NCBI GenBank assembly: GCA_964019695.1
Contig: OZ026516.1
Location: forward strand, 81,733,018-81,797,017
Origin: Loripinus fragilis
Taxonomy: Eukaryota > Mollusca > Bivalvia > Lucinida > Lucinidae
DNA length: 64,000 bases
Reading direction: 5' to 3'
How positions within the stretch are numbered: the stretch's first letter is position 1; each line of letters begins with the position of its first letter. Under the pieces are notes generated by a model. It was not told the DNA's origin. It worked only from the letters and a program-made list of their open reading frames with translations, and made no database searches. Below, piece by piece: positions 59,196-64,000 of this stretch. The translations under genes and the position numbers were made by a program.

Positions 59196-59389
59196 CCACA
59201 CCGGATAGTGAGCAATCGAAAACACTCTTAACCGATGAACGCGGATCAAAACTCGCTAGAAACAGTGTTTGATTGCAAAGTGTCGCCTGTTCGATGAGTG
59301 ATGGTAATAAAAAAAACTATGATTCTAACTATTTTTGGTCTATAATCGTCGATAGTATTGATGTTTTCGATTGCGCCTATAAGGTGTGG
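59196..59389. mobile_element. MITE family H, copy 4
   Basis: Ends CCACACCGGATAGTGAGC and GCGCCTATAAGGTGTGG, flanked by TTT (59193-59195, 59390-59392). The empty site in unit a has a single TTT. Confidence 0.9.
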
Positions 59390-59480
59390 TTTTGTTGTAT
59401 GCTTCATGATGTTACAGTGGACATTTTTTTTGGAAATGCTTTTGCTTGAAAGGAAAGTATTCTTGAACTTTTTGGATACT

Positions 59481-60149
59481 GTAAAGGCGGCACCTCATGA
59501 CTGCCTTATTAGTCTACTTTAGACGTAGGTAAAATCTGAAAATGAGGCGTTATAACTACATTCGAAAGTGTTTGTTTATCGTTTAACATTAGTATAGAGG
59601 CAAACAGTGTGGACCCAGATCAGACTGCTCTAGGTGAGCAGTCTGCTCTAGATCTACACTGTTTGTTTAAGAGGCTTCATAATATTTCAATAGACGATAA
59701 AAACATACGATTGTGTTGTAATACACTCTATACTTTTTCCCCAGTTCATAGAATGGTAGTCTTGTTTCTCCTCTCTGCTGGAGGTAATTTATGAAGCTGT
59801 TATATCAACAAGAGGAGTGCGGCTAGCTGCTATTTGTTTATGATCAAATTCCCAGATAAAACAATTTTATCTGACTGAACAAGTTAATAACATGTTAGTT
59901 CTAGAATCATGTCTAAGTACTGAATGTGTATTGCTGATTTAAACTTTTTTCTTTAACAATTTTTGCCACTTTTTGAGATTGAGCCAGTGTGTGAGTGGTA
60001 TCGGCTATTTAGCATTTGGAAAAGAAAGGCAAGTTCTATGTTTTTTCTATTATTCAAATTTATTGAAATGAAAAAAATAAAAACATAAAACACAGAATAG
60101 CTTCCAAACAATACTTTATCCTTAAAGTGCCGATCACAACAAAAGTAGT
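59481..60149. other. Hairpin fragment and unassigned DNA
   Basis: 59601-59665 is a hairpin CAAACAGTGTGGACCCAGAT ... ATCTACACTGTTTG around AGACTGCTC / GAGCAGTCT, related to the core of the TTAA MITE family. The rest is unassigned. Confidence 0.5.
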
Positions 60150-60364
60150 AGGGAGCGCAGTGGCTCAGTGGTAGAGTGCTTGACTCGAGACCGAAGGGCC
60201 GCGGGTTCGAGCCTCACCGGCGTCACTGCGTTGTGGTCCTTGAGCAAGACACATTTATCCTAGCTTAGTACTGGTTCAACCCAGGAAGAACCGTCCCGCA
60301 TAACTGAAAGATTGTTGAGTGGACGTAAAGAATCAAATCAAACAAACAAACAAACAAAAGTAGT
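60139..60364 (+). mobile_element. SINE with V-SINE-like central domain
   Basis: Element 60150-60353 flanked by the 11-bp duplication ACAAAAGTAGT (60139-60149, 60354-60364). The tRNA head has an A box AGTGGCTCAGTGGTAGAG and a B box GGGTTCGAGCC. The centre GTGGTCCTTGAGCAAGACAC closely resembles the conserved V-domain of vertebrate V-SINEs (I recall GTGTCCTTGAGCAAGACAC). The tail GGACGTAAAGAATCAAATC is followed by (CAAA)n. Different body from the SINE at 1451 but the same tail motif. The tRNA-like head is not a stand-alone tRNA gene. Confidence 0.88.
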
Positions 60365-60727
60365 CTTCTTTTGTCATCTGTTGAAATGTTTAGAAGCCTC
60401 TATATGACGTACATTGTAGACCAAGATCAGACTGCTTCAGTCCAATCTGGGCTCAAGCTGTTTGCTTCTATACTTCAATAAGGCAGATATGTCAGGCAAG
60501 TCTTTGCAGCAGAGGACTTTAGCAGACAACATTTTCAGATGCATTTTCGGAGCGTTTTAAGAGTAAAGGGGCAGGGCCGATAATTTGAAACAGAGTATAG
60601 ATTTTGTTTTTGCATGCTTGAATCAATTACCTTTGGAATTATTATTGAGATGTAAATATAAAATTTATTATGTTTCTTATTCTGCATTAACAATTATAAC
60701 AAACAAGACCAAACGTAATCATGTATC
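60365..60727. other. Hairpin fragment and unassigned DNA
   Basis: 60413-60470 has TTGTAGACCAAGATCAGACT ... CAAGCTGTTTGC, related to 59601-59665. Nothing else supported. Confidence 0.4.
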
Positions 60728-61010
60728 TTAGGCCATGTCACACTATAACGTTTCAGCCAACGTATGCGGACATATGAAAAATATATCCAGTACGCTGGCA
60801 TATTACAAACTGAAAGAAAGCCTCTCTCTGAACTTATACAAAGCGTATTCTAAACGAACATAGAACGTGTGTCTAATGTATGAGTAACTTATTGATAATT
60901 TATTCCTGACGTAACATAACTCGTATAACAGCGTATGCCCAGCATATCACTCAGCAGTCTTGACTTAAAAGAAACTTATGACAACGATCGTCCAATTTAT
61001 TTCGAATGTG
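60728..61010 (+). repeat. Diverged unit related to the 245-bp array
   Basis: TAGGCCATGTCACACTATAA, CAACGTATGCGGACATATG and CAGTACGCTGGCATA match the start of the array units at 61190, 61437 and 61680. Confidence 0.6.
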
Positions 61011-61189
61011 TACATGTAAAGTATGTTAACTTGTGCATAACATACATGTAGCGTAAAAAGTATCCAGAACAAATGATCTTATGGAGAACAAATGGTAATA
61101 ACTTTATGCGAAAACATTGTTATTATCTGGTCAGCATTGGAGGAGACGGTCACGTAAAGAGAGTATTGCATTACAAAGTTTTAAGGCCC

Positions 61190-61935
61190 AGTCACACTAC
61201 CATGTATAGCACCAACGTATGAATAATTCAGCAAGTATGTTGGCATACGCTGAGTACGTTAGGAATAAGTTTTAAACACATTACGAATACGCTATATATA
61301 TAGTACGTTGGTATACATTGACATACGGCCAAGAGCTCCAACATTTTGTGAATCCATAAAAAATTAAAGCGTTTATGCGAATGTACTGCTTCTTTACGTT
61401 AGGCATACGCTAGATGTACGCAGCAGGTAAGTTATGCATACGTTAAGGTACGTTAGCACCAACGTATGCGGACGCATGAGAAATTAAGCAAGTATGTTGG
61501 TGTACGCAGAAAACGTTACAGATACGTTTTAAACACGTTAAGAACACGCTACTGTACGTGGTATACGTTGTCATATAGCGCATCCAAAATTTTGTACTTG
61601 CATAAAAAATCTTCAGTGTATGCCAACCTATTGCTTAAACATTAGGCATAAGTTAGATGTACGCAACGGGTAAGTTATGCATACGTTAAGGTACGTTAGC
61701 ACCAACGTATGCGGACGTATGAAAAATCACCAAGTACGTTGGTGTACGCTGAATAAGTTAGAGATACGTTTACAATACGTTACGAACACGCTACAATACG
61801 TTGGTATACCTTGTCATATGACAAAGTGGTCCCAAATTTTGAACTGTTTTATACGTTTGACATAAGTTAGAAGTGCGCTACATGTAAGTTATGCATACGT
61901 TAACGTACGTTATATGTACAATTCAGCATACATTA
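61190..61935 (+). repeat. 245-bp tandem array, about 3 units
   Basis: ACCAACGTAT recurs at 61211, 61458 and 61701 (spacings 247 and 243). Units share GCATACGTTAAGGTACGTTA, AAGTATGTTGGTGTACGC, TTTAAACACGTTA and TAGATGTACGCA. Very rich in the palindromic word TACGTA/ACGT. The 62-codon plus frame inside has no motif. Confidence 0.85.
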
Positions 61936-62015
61936 GACGTTCGTTGTGCATAAGTTTCTCATAAGTCAAGACGAAAACGTCCCCTTACTTCAACACCAAG
62001 CAGAGAACGTTAAGC
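61936..62015. other. Unassigned DNA between array and SINE
   Basis: Continues with scattered ACGT words; nothing else. Confidence 0.4.
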
Positions 62016-62289
62016 ACAGCTCGGTTATTGGTTGGTTGGTTTTGTTGCTTTACGTCCCAAGTCAACATCTATGGTCATTGCGGGACGGTCAGTTCACCTA
62101 ACCACACTTTTTCCTGGGCAGACTTGAACAAGCGGTTAACCAGTAATTTGTGCACATACTTTCGCTTGTAACTGACAACAACCCTTCTTGAATGAATCAG
62201 CGGAAGGGAGGAGAATGACCGTAGAAATTATTTCATGATCAATCTCCACGAAAGTATGAGACCGGGACAGCTCGGTTATGATGCGCTTG
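62016..62289 (-). mobile_element. Headless SINE, minus strand
   Basis: Element 62029-62276 between perfect 13-bp duplications ACAGCTCGGTTAT (62016-62028, 62277-62289). On the minus strand it starts CCCGGTCTCATACTTTCGTG, the exact head/body junction of the SINE at 1451-1668, and ends GACTTGGGACGTAAAGCAAC and an AACC-rich tail. It lacks the tRNA head, so it is 5'-truncated. Confidence 0.9.
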
Positions 62290-62934
62290 ATATATATGCA
62301 TGAGTTAAAACAGAAGCTATGCCCTAAACATTGTTGTCATTTATACAATTTTAGGTTTGCCTTTTAACAATTTGAAACGAATTCAGCTGAAACCTAATCT
62401 GCATGCCAGTGCTTTGTATGTTACTAATGCATATGCATGATGTATTATCAATGGTAATTTAATTAGCATTGTCTCATAAAGCGCACTTTGTTGAATAGGA
62501 ATCTTTTGCATGAATCATGCAATGTAGTCCAGCAGAGCTTGCTTTAATTTGTTGTCACTTTTTACCAGTAAGAGTCGAGTTTTTGGTATAAAAGTATCTT
62601 TTTGAATCCAAATGATTTAGGCTGTTCTTGTTTTATGTCAAGTGAAACACAGTCTTGAAACTATCAAGCAGAGAATAGGGCTCCTAAATAATTAATTGAG
62701 GGGCACCTTGGCATATCCAAAAATGTGGCGTTCATAAACTGGCCAATCAATGGCTCATCTTCCCCAAGATTCCCCAGTTTTCTCATTGTATTTTATGCAT
62801 AGCAACTGACAAAAGCCTGTTTTGGTGTCAAGAGAGAAGAATGATCAGACCTCTAAGACCTGAGCTTTCCCTGGACATAAATGACACACTGTTGACAGTT
62901 AGGTGATATTAGATTGGTTACATTTTACTGGACA
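62290..62934. other. Unassigned DNA
   Basis: Nothing supported. Confidence 0.4.
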
Positions 62935-63335
62935 AAAAATAAGTGAGTATGATCAGGAAATACCACATTCGCACACTGTAGACCAACCCACGGCACCGTG
63001 AGGAAGAGTCACATAGCATTTATAGTATCAATATATCTGTAAGACAATAACAGCAAAGCATCCAGCTTTCTCTTCCTCTTCAATGTGATTGCAAAACTAG
63101 AATGGACACAAACTAATGCATAACAAAACAAAGACAAACACAGAACTCCCACAAACAAAAGCAAGTACAGTAAACAATAGATCAACAACAAAAGAACCAC
63201 CGCCTTAGAACGGCCAGCAGTCTAAGCCACAAGGCAGGGGACTTTAATGCATTTTACTAGTGCTTAATCATTGCCCTAGATTCTGTTGTTGTTAAAACAC
63301 AAAATTGTTTAGCTCGCATGGAGGCTTTCTAACTA
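62935..63335 (-). repeat. Family A copy, minus strand, well preserved
   Basis: On the plus strand it starts AAGTGAGTATGATCAGGAAA (the family end) and passes GGCACCGTGAGGAAGAG, TCCAGCTTTCTCTTCCTC, AACCACCGCCTTAGAACGG and GCTCGCATGGAGGCTTTC. The 63-codon minus frame here matches that at 14675-14869 only because both read family A. Confidence 0.78.
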
Positions 63336-63412
63336 ATGCAATGTATCAAAACCTGACTTGTCTCCTGAAGGAACATAGCTTCCTATTTTTAGAGTACAGG
63401 GGATGGGGTCGT

Positions 63413-63529
63413 ATTTACCACATCATTAAAACTTGGAGCTCTTTATTATTAATTTACCACATCATTAAAACTTTGAGCTCTTTATTATTTATTTACCACA
63501 TCATTAAGATTTGGAGCTCTTTATTATGA
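63413..63529 (+). repeat. 39-bp minisatellite, 3 units
   Basis: Units start at 63413, 63452 and 63491: ATTTACCACATCATTAA..., then GGAGCTCTTTATTAT or close variants. 39 bp is 13 codons, so the frame at 63305-63529 stays open with a YHIIK..SSLL period; this is not evidence for a protein. Confidence 0.95.
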
Positions 63530-64000
63530 CAGTGGCCTGATTTATTTTGTAATAAATAGCAAATGCTTTTACTTATTTCTCCATTTAACGTAAGTTGTGG
63601 TTACACATTAGAAGCAAGCCGGCGAGGCATTCTAATGAGCACCAAAATGTTTTTTTATGGAGAACTGACCAAATGGCCACATCAACTCTTTGGCTACAGG
63701 GCAAGTTTGTTTTCTGCTACAGCTTGGACCCAGATGTGGCCCAACAGAATGTCGGACATAATCTGGATCCAAACTTATTGATATTCTGATGGTATTCCCG
63801 AAAGAACTACATTTGTAAAAAGTAATGTTGAAAAATATTTGCACCTAAAAATGTTGCCTGCTTTGTACATCTGCTGCATAAATTCAAGTGCATTTCAGCC
63901 TTTTTTTCATTGAAGCAAACAATATGAACCATGATCAGCCTGCTATCAAGGAAATAATCTGATCTGGGTCTGTATTGTTTGCAATATGTGCTAAGCAGTT
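63530..64000. other. Unassigned DNA with hairpin fragments
   Basis: 63915-63982 is a hairpin GCAAACAATATGAACC ... GGTCTGTATTGTTTGC of the same kind as 59601. 63720-63780 has GGACCCAGATGTGGCCC and TCTGGATCCAAAC words, possibly another relic. Overlapping frames on both strands here are shadows. Confidence 0.5.

Larger units (their letters stand above)
58855..59480 (+). repeat. Local duplication, unit b
   Basis: Paralogue of unit a, enlarged by the extra MITE at 59196-59389. Unit a shows the uninterrupted sequence TTTTGTTTCGTTGCATG at that point. Confidence 0.85.

Noticed and set aside
60150..60225. Possible tRNA gene
   Set aside because: Head of a SINE with an 11-bp target duplication and (CAAA)n tail.

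Overview
The window looks like intergenic or intronic DNA from an animal, most likely a bivalve mollusc. It is visibly AT-rich and no open frame reads as a host exon. It is packed with short inverted-repeat transposons (MITEs), tRNA-derived SINEs and decayed CR1-like LINEs. Repeated GC-rich hairpin cores (for example 5738-5798, 19376-19586, 25965-26028) are of a type I associate with bivalve genomes. The phylum call is an inference; the species cannot be fixed from this sequence. No bacterial, CRISPR, rRNA or functional tRNA feature is seen.

Layout. 0-9 kb: fragments of an abundant dispersed repeat (called family A here), a SINE with target duplications inside half of a piggyBac-like MITE, a mariner-like TIR element, several MITEs and a Ty3/Gypsy integrase remnant. 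9-21 kb: more MITEs, a long (TA)n, a 35-bp perfect-arm hairpin, a second dispersed repeat (family B) nested in family A, and a local duplication that preserves the empty site of a MITE. 21.2-25.8 kb: a 4.55-kb element with TIRs and no convincing ORF, inserted into a MITE. 26-32 kb: sparse, mostly unassigned DNA. 32.5-39.1 kb: a nest of elements, namely a TA-flanked MITE inside a TTAA-flanked MITE whose end is split by a 6.24-kb TIR element. That element carries a 1.13-kb TIR element, family B copies and a C2H2 zinc-finger relic. 40-46 kb: LINE 3' ends, a retropepsin-like fragment and a decayed retroelement protein. 46.4-50.2 kb: the best-preserved coding element, a 3.64-kb CR1/L2-like LINE with a 12-bp target-site duplication, inserted into a MITE and disabled by frameshifts and stops. 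51-64 kb: family A copies, a minus-strand LINE end, a 277-bp tandem array of long hairpins, a local duplication with four types of MITE event, a SINE with a V-SINE-like centre, a 245-bp tandem array and a 39-bp minisatellite.

No gene network can be described. What can be read is insertion order: target duplications, empty sites and nesting give relative ages for many elements. The candidates for something undescribed are the two large ORF-less TIR elements, each carrying repeated internal ACGTTAC-type motifs, and the 277-bp hairpin array. All boundaries come from reading by eye; family names marked 'like' rest on termini, target duplications or short protein motifs, not on database matches.
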